From contig CM055101.1 of assembly GCA_029204225.1 (NCBI GenBank), positions 7,180,429 to 7,244,428 of the forward strand: 64,000 nucleotides of DNA, given 5' to 3'. The translations under genes were made by a program, and so were the position numbers. This document shows positions 33,990-46,243 of this stretch, piece after piece. Numbering within the stretch: the first letter of the stretch is position 1; each line of letters opens with the position of its first letter. This stretch comes from Diphasiastrum complanatum. Taxonomy: Eukaryota > Streptophyta > Lycopodiopsida > Lycopodiales > Lycopodiaceae. The notes beneath the pieces are model-generated. The model had not been told where the DNA came from. It was given only the letters and a program-made list of their open reading frames with translations, and did not search any database.

Positions 33990-35329
33990 CTTGAATTTCA
34001 CTCACTTAAATATAAAAAGTGATTAATCTAATGGCTACAGGCTTTGCAATAGGTACAAAGGTTTCATCATAATCTATGCCTTTGACTTGCAAACAACCTT
34101 TTGCTACAAGTATAGCTTTATACTTATGAATGGATCCATCTTGATTATATTTCAATCTATATATTCATTTACAAGTAAGAGGCTTCTTTCCGTAAGGTAG
34201 ATCAACAAGCTTCCAAGTTTGATTTTCTAACAAAGCATCAAACTCTACTTGCATAGCTTTCTTCCAATTTTGTGACTTATTTGCTTTCTCAAAACTAGTT
34301 GGTTCTTCAAGCAAAGTAGTCAAGAATGTATAAGAGTTGAGTAGTTGAGAATCTTCCCTTTGCTCCACTTTGTCACTATAAGTGAGCCTTGATGGCTCAA
34401 TCCTTGTCCTTGTTGATTTTCTTGTCACCTTTGGACTTTGAACAAGTTCCTCTTGGTTTTCATCTTCATGAAGCTCCTCCTCGGCCATAAGATGATCCTT
34501 GACAAGTTGAATGTTGTTGGAAGTCACCTTTCCTTTGGCTTGGAGAGATTCATCAAAAAGTAAATCTCTACTTACAACAACTTTTTTGGTAATAGGATCA
34601 AATATCCTATAAGCTTTACTATTTTCACTATAAACAACAAAGATGCCATTGAATGAAATGGCATCTTCTTTTTTTCTTGTTTCTAAAGGAATATGTACAT
34701 AACAAGTACTTTAAAAAACTTTCAAATCACTAATATTTGGCTCTTTGCCATACAATACGTCATAAGGTGTAAGTCCTTCAATGGCACTAATAGTCATTCT
34801 ATTACATAGGAAATTTGCACATAAAATAGCTTCTCCCCAAAATGAAATAGGAAGAGATGTGTCTAATCTCAAGGCTTTAGCACACTCACATAGTGTCCTA
34901 TCTTCCTCTCAGCTACTCCATTTTGTTGTGGAGTGTATGTGAAAGTAGACTCTCTCCTAATGCCATTAGTTTCACAAAACTCTTTCATCCTATTGGAGAT
35001 GTACTCCCCTCCATTATCACATCTTAATACTTTCAAGCTAGTATTAAGTTACTTTTCCAAAAGAGTTTTAAACTTTACAAAGGACTCAAAAACTTCACTT
35101 TTATTAGACAAGAGGTAAACCCAAGAGTATCTTGATGTACCATCAATAAAAGTGACATACATAAGAGCTCCACCATTAGATTCATGTGAAAATGAATGAA
35201 CATCTTAGTGTATAAGGTCAAGAGGAGAGCTAGATCTTGTCAAAGATCTCTTGAAAGGTAGCTTATGAGATTTGGAGAGTCCACAACCTTCACAAAGCTT
35301 GCCACACTTGGATATGATCTTGGGAAGTC
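33990..35329 (-). pseudogene. Copia C8, integrase to RT start (left of the C9 insertion)
   Basis: Read from 35329 down: CEGCGLSKSHKLPF, integrase core ([42 protein letters not shown]), and the linker with TRIEPSRLTYSDK. RT start follows (LENQTWKLVDLPYGKKPLTCK, open 34165-34527). The remainder fades with stops by about 34000. Multiple stops and frameshifts lie in the integrase (35200-34530). The other part of this element is at 41600-42963: the frame continues across C9 once one target duplication is set aside. Confidence 0.9.
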
Positions 35330-35434
35330 TGTTGAGAACAAGGGTAGTGGTCGTGATACCACTGTGCTACCACTGAAGAGAGTTGCAGGTCACTCTGATA
35401 TCGCTTTGATTCGAGATCCTGTCGAGACACAGTC

Positions 35435-35478
<44 letters not shown>

Positions 35479-36500
35479 TCTCTCTCTAATAGATTTCGGA
35501 TGCGATCGCTGGACACTCCAAGCTATATCGCTCTTACAATCCTCTAGAGTGTAGTTAGCTACTACTGATCTATGTTTGAACAATTTAACATAGCATTCAA
35601 CAAGCTTCAAGCAAGGTGGGAAAACTAAGATTGAACAAGAACAAACTCAAACACAAATAATTCAGCATAAGCATTCAGCATTGAGATCATGTACTCTGGG
35701 AAGTAATCTATATTGATTCTTTCTGATTTCTTCAAGGGGCACTGCATGTAGATTCATGCAGTGCGTTGACATGAGAGGGATGAACTTCTCTCATGGATGA
35801 TTGTCTCGCTTTACTAGCGGACTATGGATCTTCTGATCCTTGACAGAATGTCTTCTCGCACACAGGCAGAGCTTCTGTGTGTGTTCTGTCTTGATTGCTT
35901 CACTTGCATTAGACTTCTTCACATTTGTGTATGTGTGTGTGTGTCACTCACTACATCTGTATTTTTCTTAATCACACTTTTGTGTGTTCTACTCTACTCT
36001 GATACATATATCGAGTATTGTTCAGTAAGTACAGTTTCTCTATGCAAATCTAGGATTAGAGTGATTAACCATCTGTAACTAATCATAGAATTACAAGAGT
36101 GGCAGTTTAGCCACGACCTAGGAGAATCCGCTGACGCCATGTCATCAGATTAGATCTCTGTACTTCTATGTACTAGAGCGATCTCTGGTGGTACTTCTTG
36201 GAGCATGAGGACTGGACGGGTTTCGTTTGCACTGTTGGTTTCATTTACCTCATCGCTTTGCAGTCTGAGGTCCTGGAGGTGAGTTCGTGATCCTCGAACA
36301 ATTGTTCATGTTTGCGAACTGTTGGTCTTTGTCGTCGTTGACCATTCGTGTTCACGACACACTTCGTGGTTCGTGCTCACGACACTCTTCGTGGTTCGTG
36401 TTTGCGACACTCTTCAGATGTTCGTCTTCGCGAAGATCTTCGTCAGTCGAGAGGTCAAAAGCTAGCAAAGCTTTGCAATTAGGAATACTTTGTTCCTTCA
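35330..36500 (-). repeat. C9 3' LTR
   Basis: TGTTGAGAACAAGGG...TTCCTTCA in plus view, TG/CA ends. It is longer than its partner mainly because of an expanded CT tract. The polypurine-like minus sequence GAGAGGGAGC lies just inside at 36501-36510. Confidence 0.92.
35437..35487. repeat. (CT)n microsatellite in the C9 3' LTR
   Basis: About 50 bp of CT dinucleotides with one interruption. The matching site in the other LTR (about 40597-40622) has roughly half as many. Confidence 0.95.
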
Positions 36501-37776
36501 GCTCCCTCTCAAAGCATGGTAGCTTGATGATCCTGAGACTTGTCCTTTGTTTCTCAAAGAGCCCTTTGTCCAGAGCCTTGGTGAAGATGTTTGCAACCAT
36601 ATCTTTCATTCCTATGAAGTTGGTCTGCATCATCTTCTTCTCGATCAGATCCCGAATCAAGTGATACTTGATCGTAATGTGCTTCGTCCTGGAATGGAAC
36701 ACGGGATCTCTCATCAGGTGTATTGCAAAGGCGTTGTCCATCTGCAAGACAAGTGGCTTGTTCTTTGGCTCACACAACTCGTCTAGGAACTGCCTTAGCC
36801 AAACTATCTCGTTGGCCATCTTTGCTGCTGCTACGTATTCTGCTTCACAGGATGGCTGGGCTACCATGGTCTGCTTCTTGCTGACCTAGAGAATTGCTGC
36901 TCCTAATGCAATGGTGCATCCTCCTGAGACACTTTTGCAGTCGTCTTTGAGAGATGCCCAACTGGCATCGCTATAGGATAGTATCCTGAGGCCTGCACCA
37001 CGACAATAACACAAGCCGTAATCCCTCGTTAATTGAAGATATTGATCCACAATCTCGAAGTGATGAGAGATGTCTGTCTTCACTTCAGCTATTAGCTGTT
37101 CACTCCTGCATACTATCAGAGTGTCATCCACATAAACAGCCACTATGATGATTTGCCCGTCTACAATCTTGACATACACATTGGAATCAGCGAAGAGAGG
37201 CTTCAATCCCAATGATTTTAGGGCTTGATCCTTTCTTTTGTACCATTGTTGGGCTGATTGCTTTAGACCATAGATGCTTCTGTGCATTCTGCATACATAG
37301 TCAAGAAATGAATCCGAGATGAATCTTGGGGGTTGATCCATGTAGACCTCTTCGTCTAATCCGCCATGCAAGAAGGCTGTCTTCTCATCCACAATGTGGA
37401 TCCTAAGGTCATAAGCTGCTGCATATGCGAACAACAGACGTAGTGACAAATGCTTGACGATAGGGGAGAAGGTTTCAGAGTAGTCAATACCATATCTCTG
37501 TGAGAAACCTTTCGCTACCAGTCTTGCCTTGTATTTTGTCACACTCCCGTCTGGTCCATATTTGAGTTTATAAATCCACTTGCACTTTACAGTCTTTTGC
37601 TTATGAGGTAATGGCTCCAACGTCCATACCTGGTTCTTCCTCATGGACTCCATCTCATCGTTCATGGCTTGGATCCATTTGTCCTTCTCTGGACTTTCAA
37701 TCGCCTCCTCGAATGTTTGCGGTTCGCCACTGAACCCGCAGAACTCTTCTAATGTGGAAGCTAAGCTGCCTGGCAC
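36352..37776 (-). pseudogene. C9 reverse transcriptase and RNase H
   Basis: RT runs from WIQAMNDEMESM and KCKWIYKLKYGPDGS through SIYGLKQSAQQWY to an intact VAVYVDDTLIV box near 37115-37140. After HHFEIVD about 100 residues are missing, and the sequence resumes at QLTRDYGLCY and ILSYSDASWA of RNase H. A stop at about 36886 precedes SCEAEYVAAAKMANEIVWL and the C-terminal block (HSRTKHITIKYHLIRD, MVANIFTKALDK), whose frame runs into the LTR. The internal deletion makes RNase H doubtful. Confidence 0.9.
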
Positions 37777-37878
37777 GAATCTTGCTGGTGCTCTTTGTGG
37801 TCTTGAAGACCTTCTGGAAGATCCTCCCAGAACAGCTATGCCTTTGTCTTTCTCTGCACTGCTCAGTCTGAAACCATC

Positions 37879-39341
37879 TTAGTTTATAGGAACTACAACG
37901 ATAGGTTGCCTCTCGAATCTTTCTTCGTCTGATTTGTTGCTTGAATGGGAGACGACTTGAAAATCTTCATTTTTGCTTTCATCTTCTGCTCCCTCTGGCG
38001 TTGATGGCAGGTCATAGTACTGTTTCTCCAAAACTTTGTAGCTGACATGATCTTCATTGGCCATTGTCCTGCTCTCGTCGAATCTGACATCTCTCACTGT
38101 TTTCACAGTGTTTGTGTCAGGCATGTAGATTTTGCAGTATGGCAAATTGTTGTCATATCCTACTAGAAATCCCTACTCGGCTTTCTCATCGAGCTTCTTG
38201 CAAAGCTTGTCAGGAATATGTGCATATGCTGCACAGCCAAATATTTTGACGTGAGATAGGTTGGGCTTTCTGCCCCACCATAGCTCATGTGGTGTCGCGT
38301 GAGGAACACCAGACTTGTCTATCTTGTTTTGGATGTATGCTGTTGTAGCTACTACTTCAACCCACAGTTCCCTTGGGACCTTCGAGTATGCCATCATGCA
38401 TCTGGCTGCTTCCATCAAGGTCCTATTCTTCCATTCAGCAACACCATTGTGTTGTGGTGTGTAGGTTGTTGTCCTTCTATGAATGATACCACGATCATTG
38501 CAAAAGTCAGTGAAGCGATTCGAGATATATTTGCCACCTCGATTCGTTCTGATTTGATTCACCTTGCTGCCTATGCATCTCTCTGCCCAATTCACATATT
38601 CTGTGAATTTTTTGAGTGCTTAAAATTTATTCTAAATGAAGTACACTCTAGAAACCTTACTGTAATCATCAATGAGGATTATGAAATATCTTGATCCTCC
38701 TACTGAGATCACGTTGAATAGTCCACAGATGTCAGAGTGCACCAGCTCCATAATCTTTGTCGTTTTGTAGGAGTCTTTGATGAATGGTGTCCGTGACATC
38801 TTGCCCTTCAAGCATGCATCACAAGTGGTCGAACTAGTTGCATTCGAGATGATGACCCCTGCTATTGCTCCATGATGACTTGCCTAGTACAATGCCATCA
38901 AATTCATGTGGCAGAGTCTTCTGTGCCACAGAGTGTCTAGTGAGTCATCGTGGGTCTGATGCATTTGATCCTCAGGTAGGCGTACCTTCAGGTGATACAG
39001 GTTGCCTTTTCTTCTTCCTTGAGCTATGAAAGTGCTCGTGCTGGCGTCGATCATGTTGCATGTTTCGTTTGAAAACGTTACACGCATCCCTGCATCTACT
39101 ATTCTTGCTACAAAGAGCAAGTCTTGCTGCAGAGTTGGCACGAACAGGATGTCTTTAAGTCGTCTATCTTTGCCATTGGTGTTGAGCTAGAGTAAACCTA
39201 TATCGTTCACTTGATGTCTTGATCCATCTCCAAGAACTATAAATCTTGAGGGATCTGCACTTCTGAAGTCAGACATGATTTGTCTGGATGTCACGAAGTG
39301 CGAGGTAGCTCCTGAATCTAGGATCACCTCTTGTGTGTCGG
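37879..39341 (-). pseudogene. C9 protease, pre-integrase and integrase
   Basis: The protease site LDSGATSHFVTS lies near 39325. It is followed by FVPTLQQDLLFVARIVDAG and the pre-integrase TLWHRRLCHMN. The integrase core shows IDDYSK (first Asp), then RTNRGGKYIS where family members have an Asp (here Asn), and NGVAEWKNRT with the Glu kept. KIFGCAAYAHIP and the linker to RT follow (37879-38145). Stops near 39190, 38880, 38620 and 38170 break it. The second catalytic Asp appears lost. Confidence 0.88.
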
Positions 39342-39350
39342 ACGTCGATG

Positions 39351-40355
39351 CTACACACAGGTCTTCACAGATTTAGACGGTCGAACAATTTTTGTTCGCT
39401 CTTTGTTCGCCCATTTTTGAGCTCTCGGGCTCCTCAACATAGAAGAATTGTTGTTGTTCTCCTGTCTGTTATGTGTAGATCTATTTCTTGGGTTCTGTTG
39501 GCAGTCCACAACTGCATGACCCTTCTTGTGGCAATGTATACACTCAATCTTGGGATTGAGCCAGCAGGTATCCACAGTGTGCCCATCTCTTCTGCATCTT
39601 GTGCAGGTCTTCTTGTCTGCATCTTGTCATTTCGAGCTGCCTTTCGTCTTCCAGTTGCTCTTGCTAGTTCCTTCTGCTTGCTGGTCGTGCTCCTAGTTTT
39701 GATTAGACTCCCTCTTAGGTTTAAATTGTTTCTTGGACCTTTCTTTGTTGTCGTAGAGTGTCTGGTCAGAGCCATCTTTGTGATCAAGATGATCTCTAGC
39801 CTCAACTTCCTGTCTAATCTTGACAATTGCCTTTTTGAGGTTCATTGTAGGATCTTTTGCGAGCAGGGTCCGTGTTGTCTGGAATGATCTGGGCAGTGTG
39901 CTCAACAAGTATGTCAGCTGCTTCTCAATTGAGACTACATTCTCTGCTCCTGAGCTGTGTAGTGACAGAAATAGATCCTTCATCTTTCTCACGAAGGATG
40001 TAAGGTCCTTTCCGTCCCACTGCAGGTTCGTTAGTTGATCTTCCAGCATCATAATCTGACTTCTCGATTTCGTCTGAAATCTTGTCAGCAGTGCATCCCA
40101 CATTTCCTTGGCTTTGGAGAGTGTTGCGAGATCAAGAGTAAGGATATCTTCGATGGAAGATGATAGCAAGGCTATTGCCTTGTCATTTTTCTCCCTCCAT
40201 TTGCATAGCTCTTTGCCTATTGTTGTAGGCATTTCTTCAGTGCCATCCACCTAGGGGAAGAGTCCTTCACCCTTGAGTATTAAGGATGTCTTAACCTTCC
40301 AAGCTAGAAACTTAGATCCTGAAGAATCAAGAATGGTGTAGATCTTGCTCTGCAT
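39351..40355 (-). pseudogene. C9 gag
   Basis: The ATG at 40355 starts MQSKIYTILDSSGSKFLAWK, with a stop after GEGLFP. It then continues from VDGTEEMPT to give the UBN2-type gag (LSKAKEMWDALLTRF, MMLEDQLTNLQWDGKDLTSFVRKM). Frameshifts near 39820 and 39570 lead to the zinc knuckle CIHCHKKGHAVVDC near 39510-39550. It is a capsid-type protein with broken frames. Confidence 0.88.
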
Positions 40356-40476
40356 GCTGCTAATTGAAGCTATTTCTTCTTGTTGTCTGGTTCTTGTTGA
40401 TGCTTGACTGTTTGAATGCTTGGCCTTCTGGATCTGCTAGCTTCTTGGCTATGTCAAAATATGACAGGGTGACCGG

Positions 40477-40488
40477 GCTCTGATACCA
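40477..40488 (-). other. C9 primer-binding site
   Basis: Minus TGGTATCAGAGC, one base from the 5' LTR end at 40490. Confidence 0.9.
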
Positions 40489-40489
40489 C

Positions 40490-41599
40490 TGTTGAGAATC
40501 AGGGTAGTGGTCATGATACCGCTTTGCTACCACTGAAGAGAGTTGCAAGTCGCTCTGATATCGCTTTGATTTGAGATCCTGTCGAGACACAGTCGCGTCT
40601 CTCTCTCTCTCTGCTCTCTCTCTAGACCTGGATAGATTTCAGATGCGATCGCTGGACACTCCAAGTTATATCGCTCTTAGAATCCTCCAGAGTGTAGTCA
40701 GCTACTACTGATCTACGTTTGAACAATTTAACATAGCATTCAACAAGCTTCAAGCAAGGTGCGGAAACTAAGATTGAACAAGAACAAACTCAAACACAAA
40801 TAATTCAGTATAAGCATTCAGCATTGAGATCATGTACTCTGGGAAGTAATCTGTATTGATTCTTCTGATTTCTTCAAGGGGCATTGCATGCAGATTCACG
40901 CAATGCATTGGCATGAGAGAGATGAACTTCTCTCATGGATGATCGTCTCGCTTTACTAGCGGACTATGGATATTCTGATCCTTGACAGAATGTCTTCTCG
41001 CACGCAGGCGGAGCTTCTGTGTGTGTTCCGTCTTGATTGCTTCACTTGCATCAGACTTTTTCACATATGTGTATGTGTGTGTGTGTCACTCACTACATCT
41101 GTATTCTTCTTAATCACACTTTTGTGTGTTCTGCTCTACTCTGATACATATATCGAGTATTGTTCAGTAAGTACATTTTCTCTATGCAAATCTAGGATTA
41201 CAAGAGTGGCAGTTTAGCCATGACCTAGGAGAATCCGCTGACGCCATGTCATCAGATCAGATCTCTATACTTCTGTGTACTAGAGCGATTTCTGGTGGTA
41301 CTCTCTGGAGCGTGAGGACTGGACGAGTTTCGTTTGCACTGTTGGTTTTGTCTACCTCTTCCCTTTGCGGTTCGCGGTCTTGGAGGTGAGTTCGCGAACA
41401 ATTGTTCGTGTTCGCGAACTGTTGGTCTTCGTCGTCGTTGACCATTCGTGTTCGAGACACACTTCGTGGTTCGTGTTCATGACACTCTTCGTGGTTCATG
41501 TTCTCGACACTCTTCGGATGTTTGTCTTCGCGAAGATCTTCGTCAGTCGAGAGGTCAAAAGCTAGCAAAGCTTTGTAATTAGGAACACTTGTTCCTTCA
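40490..41599 (-). repeat. C9 5' LTR
   Basis: TGTTGAGAATCAGGG...TTCCTTCA in plus view, closely matching 35330-36500 and flanked by AAGTC. Near 41390-41550 a run of short TTCG-containing inverted repeats (TTCGCGAAC and similar) gives possible hairpins in U3. The 3' LTR has decayed versions. Confidence 0.92.
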
Positions 41600-42963
41600 A
41601 AGTCCACTTGCTAGCTCCTTTGTCACCATGGTCTTCATAGCTTTGTAGTTAGGATGGCCTAACCTTTTGTGCCACAATTCCACTTGAGTGAGATCCTCCC
41701 TTGCCATGTTCACACTTCCAACTATCAAAATAGCATCCAACTTGAATAACCTCCCTTGATTGAAACCATTAGAAATATATTTTTCATCTTTCAAGAAATA
41801 ACATGCTCCATGCTTGAAATGTACATCTAATCCACTATCCATGAGTTGTCCTACACTCAACAAGTTCTTTGTAATTGAAGGTACATAAAGAACATTGTCT
41901 AGATCTATGTTTTTAGATGATCCTAGACATAAAGGAATGGATCCAACTCCTACAATCTCACATTCTTGATCACTTGTTGTGAAGATAAATCTCTTAGAAC
42001 TATTGTAAGAAAGTATATTAGAAAAGTAGTCTTTTTGGTGAGTCATGTGGGAACTTGTCCCTATCAATCCACCATGTGTCTTGATTTGATGTTTGTGGTG
42101 AGGATACCATCAAAGATAGATTGCATTCTTCCTCCTCCTCAAGCACAAGATTGCCTTGATTGTCCTTCTCTTGGGCATTCTTCTTCTTGTAACACTCGGA
42201 TGCAAAATGTTCCTTTTTTTCACAAAAGAAACACTTTAGCTTCTTCTTGTCCTTCTTGCTCGTCTTTGGATTTTGATGCTCCATCCTTTCTCTCCATCTC
42301 CATGTCTTGAGTCTTCTTGCCTTTCAAAGAAAAGTTAGCTTTTTCATCACCATCATTCAAAGATAAAAAACTCATCCTACTTTTGATATGAAACATTCTA
42401 CTTTCCTCACTTACAAGCACACTTTGAAGCTTTTCAATATTAGGAAGTGAATCTTGAATAGCAAAGGTTTGAACAAGATTAGAATAATCATCTCCTAATC
42501 CATTCAAAATGATTTGAACTAACTCATCATCTTTGATCTTATCACCTATAGAAGACAACTCCTTGTTCAATGATTTGATCCTAAGAACATAATTTTGGGC
42601 ACTTTCACTACTTCCTTTCATGCTTTGAAGAATTTGATTTCTAAGTATGAGTATCCTTGAAGTATTCTTGGATTCATAAATTGCTTTTAGTGAATCCCAT
42701 GCCTCTTTGGATGTGGTACAAGATGAGATTTCCTTCAAAAGTTCATTACTTACATTCATTTTTATGCAATGTAATGCAACTCTACATCTCTTTTTGTACT
42801 TTACCTAATCAACACCTCCTTGAGGTTCTACTTCCACCTCAAGTACTATGTCATAAAGACCATGGAGTACAAGAAAAGACTCCATTCTAACTTTCCAAAT
42901 AGCATAATTAGTGGTTGTGAGCCTTTCACTAGCTTCAAGCAAAAAACCACCCATTGATGTCAT
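41600..42963 (-). pseudogene. Copia C8, gag to pre-integrase (right of the C9 insertion)
   Basis: The gag ATG at 42963 gives MTSMGGFLLEASERLT, then MNVSNELLKEISSCTTSKEAW, VQIILNGLGDDYSNLV and the zinc knuckle CFFCEKKEHFASECYKKK (about 42190-42245). The protease site is WWIDR/GTSSHMTHQ with the catalytic D-S-G damaged. YVPSITKNLLSVGQLM and the pre-integrase VELWHKRLGHPNYKAM then run into the C9 LTR at 41600. One stop lies near 42805, and frameshifts near 42280 and 42060. It is the partner of 33990-35329. Confidence 0.9.
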
Positions 42964-43029
42964 TTTAAATGTGAAAAAGCACTAGAAACTCTTATGATTT
43001 CTCTAAGAGATCTGAACCTAAAGTCTTCT

Positions 43030-46000
43030 AGAAAATTGAAAGCTTATAGATAGATTTTTTAACGTTTTTGTCACTGTGGAAAATTCAAAATGGTTGTCAA
43101 AATCAATACTTCCTACAGTGTTGTAATGTAGCATTGACCTCTTGCCATTGGTTGAAAAATAGTCGATAGAGATATATTCAATCTCATTACAAAATCGAAC
43201 TCCACCAGAATTTCCTACATTTGGCTTGAACCTACAATTATTAAAAAAAAAAAGATTAAAAAATATTCGATCCAATTAGTAGAAAATATTCAGAGTAGAG
43301 AAACAGATTATTGTGATCAAACAAAAGTAAAATAGTTACTTACCAAATTGCATTCTCGATGTCTACATTGCAAACTTCGAGAAGCGCTTTGTGCACGCCA
43401 ACTTGTTGTCAGCTGGAGTGGAATACCACTATCCTCCAAAGTGGAGCTGTGGTGACCTCCAGAAAATTAGCAACAACTTTTTTCATCTCAGTGTATTTAA
43501 AAGGACGATTGTCATTCAACGAGCCCACCAGTTTAAAATCGTAAGGAATGTCAGCAATGTAGAGAGTGTATGGTCTTCTTTTCACAAACTTTGTGATTTC
43601 TCTTGCATCGCCTTGTTAAATTGTATAAGAACAAGGGGTGTCATCAACAGACTTATGGACAAATGTCTCCTTCGGATCTTTATCGATGCTCGTGTCCCCA
43701 GCTTGATGACTCTCCCTTTGCCTTCTCTCAACTTTTGCTTTTTGAAGGTGGGTCTTAAATTGCTCAAGAAACTGTCTACTATTCTTATCTTTAGAACTCT
43801 AAAAAAATAAGAAATTGTATATGTTAGAATAGACTTATGCTTAGCATGCATAAATCTCTCAAAATCATAAAATCAACAATTCATGTGAGAATTTTATGTT
43901 GAGCATGGTTAAGGCAGTTAAAAAAAATGTTTACAAAAAATCGTTAAAAACAAATACTCATGCTCAACATAAACAACTTTGAAAGATAAAGCTAACCATC
44001 TGAGAATCTTATGTTGAGCATGGTTAAAGTAGTTCAAAAAAATAATAACAAAAAAACTTTAAAGACAAATACTCATGCTCAGCATAAACAATTTTGAAAT
44101 GTAACATCCCATGTCTCTAAATAAAATAAAAAATCTTTGAAGCTCCTCATCCTTGGAGTTATTCGGGCACAAGGTTTGGCATTCTCCCCAATCCTAATAA
44201 GTTAGCGTTTCACCATGGCCTCTTGTACTCTCATGAAAAGCTTGTCTGAAAGAAAATGAAGCTAGTAATTCCTCAATTTAATGATAACTCAGGCAATTGT
44301 GAGTCCAATTAAAAAAAAATCGAATAAAAATTACCTTTGAAACTCTTTTTCCATTTCTGCAAGGCTGAGTTGCCCATTTGCCACTCTTGAGAGTACGCTC
44401 ACAACGACATTCTGGGACGGAATGCCTTCCATGTTCTTCCACTCAGATATTCCCATATCTTGAGGGATGGGAGCAAGAGTCGGCTGAGTTGTTTTTTTTT
44501 TTTTTTGAAGTGGATACCCCTTTTGAAATTTGTCCCTTAATCTCAAACTTGTCCCATTGGTCAAAAAAATTGTCAACCAGATCTCAGATCTGAAACAAAA
44601 ATTATTGTAAATATTAAATACTAAAAAATTGGAGCTAAAAAATTTAATAGATTCAAAAAAATTAAAAATTAGAAAAATCACTTGTCCAGTTCGGAAGCCT
44701 TAGCTAAAAAAATTTATCATTTTTTGTCAAAGAAGTGGCTGGAGTCTTCTTGTAAAAAGGAAGTCCAATCTCTTGAGCACAGAGGCACTTTAGCTGTATA
44801 TTTGTTTTGTCGCCCTCTTTGTGGAGTCTAAGATACTCCTTGTGAAAAAATATTACTCTTTGAATAATTGTCATCTTTAGTCTGTAATCATGATCAATAT
44901 TGTGATCCCAAGCAAGGAGCTTGGCCGCCTCAACACTCAGGCCAGCAAAAACAAAGGCACTAACTTGCCTAAAGGACAATATGTGGGGATATTCTAGAGA
45001 CAGCTCTTTTCGAACCTATAAATTGTGGATCCCATCCAAAACAAAAAATTTATAGGAATCGATTAATTTAACATCAGAATCTGCTACTGTGGGGCATATA
45101 GCAAGATCAACAAGAACAATGAATGGACTCACAATTGCCTGAGTGTGGTCTCTAGATTTTATTTTTAAATTATGTACATGGGAGCTGTTAGGTTCTTTGA
45201 CCTCCAAGGGCCTGTCATTAGTCAGAGGGTCAATAGGTTTTCTCTCACATTGTTCAATGTCCAAGATAAATGTATTTTCTTGGACTTTTTTGTTTTCATG
45301 AATTAAGGCACACATTTTTGCAACATCTCTACTAGACTCATCAAGCTTAATGGTAGCTCCAAGAATATTCAAGCTACTTGAGGGAGGAGAGGGTTTTTTC
45401 AAGACTCTCGAACATGTGCCTTTGGGAGTCATGCTTTTGAATTTCCTAGTTTTTGTTATAGGAGAGGCTGAAGCATCAACCAAGACAGTCTCAACTTGGG
45501 TATGTTTTAGAGAGGATGGCTGTATCTTTGGAGGAGTCAAGGGGGTGGGAGTCCTTTTGTGAGGAGGAAGCCAAGCCTTTACGATAGGACGTTGATCTAA
45601 TAGGCTTCGGCAAAATTGGGTCCTCTTTTCTCTCAAGCACCTAAACTACCATCAAAATTGACGCTTTCAAGGTCTGAAAAAAGTACAACAATGAAAATGG
45701 TTTAGATAAACCCATGACCAACATAAAGATGGACAATATCATTCAAAATCATTATGGTGAAAGAGGAGAAAGAACTCACAAGGGTCTTCAACGCATCATC
45801 AAAGAAGTTTCTCACTATCGCATGCTCACAAAGGTGTATTTTCATGAATCCATTCTCCACAATGTATAAATAAACCTTTTTATCAATGGCTTTTAATGGG
45901 ATATTGGTAAAGCCAACATTGTCATCTGCCACCGATACTTTGTGAAGCACATGACCTTGTGCTACAAAAGTAGTCGGCCCTTTGCTAGCAGTCTCTACTG

Positions 46001-46127
46001 TCCAAAGAAAAAGCTCTGTGAGTTTTTGTCCCTCGCAACCCTTTGTAAAATAAAACATGTGGTTCGTCATGTCAACTTTCTGAAGATTGGATGGATTTAC
46101 TGGTGGACAAACTCTAATTTGAGCCAT
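43030..46127 (-). pseudogene. HE-I gene d: ParB-like domain joined to N6/N4 DNA methyltransferase-like domain
   Basis: The ATG at 46127 (MAQIRVCPPVNPSNLQ) opens 116 codons ending at a GTGAGT donor (45779); TTTTTTCAG at 45674 is an acceptor. A Pro/Ser/Lys-rich part follows, then KFFVLDGIHNL (45017-45050) and SVEAAKLLAWDHN with HDYRLKMT, like the DGxHR motif and following helices of ParB-type domains. A further exon ends EMEKEFQR with donor at 44334. The last exons (43798-43344, intron 43343-43232 GT-AG, 43231-43030) give YIADIPYDF, WRIVVFHS, IWFKPN and a following EYISI. This fits motif IV (DPPY) and the W-x-KpN / hE segment of beta-class DNA methyltransferases. Motif I (FxGxG) would lie further on, where C8 cuts the gene. 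At least four stops (e.g. 45015, two in the 43.4-43.7 kb exon) show decay. Unknown residues 1-116. Confidence 0.6.
43838..44100. repeat. Non-coding gap with repeated TATGnTnAGCAT palindromes
   Basis: Inside gene d, five copies occur: CTTATGCTTAGCATGCATAA, TTATGTTGAGCATGG (twice), CTCATGCTCAACATAA and CTCATGCTCAGCATAA. The latter four are arranged as a ~110-bp tandem duplication (about 43886-43998 and 43999-44100). The same palindrome forms the array at 46244-46718. Confidence 0.8.
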
Positions 46128-46243
46128 CGTGAAAAGATCTGAAAATCAATAGGCAAGAACATTACTTATGATAGAAGATGCAAACACAAAATCTAGAAAC
46201 AACATAGGTCTATTCGAATATATATTCCGCAGGTCCTCTTTCA

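Larger units (their letters stand above)
35330..41599 (-). mobile_element. Complete Copia element C9 inserted in C8
   Basis: Two LTRs (35330-36500 and 40490-41599) flank gag-protease-integrase-RT-RNase H on the minus strand. The insertion is bounded by the 5-bp target duplication AAGTC (35325-35329 and 41600-41604). The family is distinct from the other Copia elements here. Differences between the LTRs and stops in the genes show that it is not recent. Confidence 0.95.

Noticed and set aside
35290-35610. Minus ORF with an Arg-Glu repeat, like a charged disordered protein
   Set aside because: It is the translation of the CT microsatellite in the C9 LTR.
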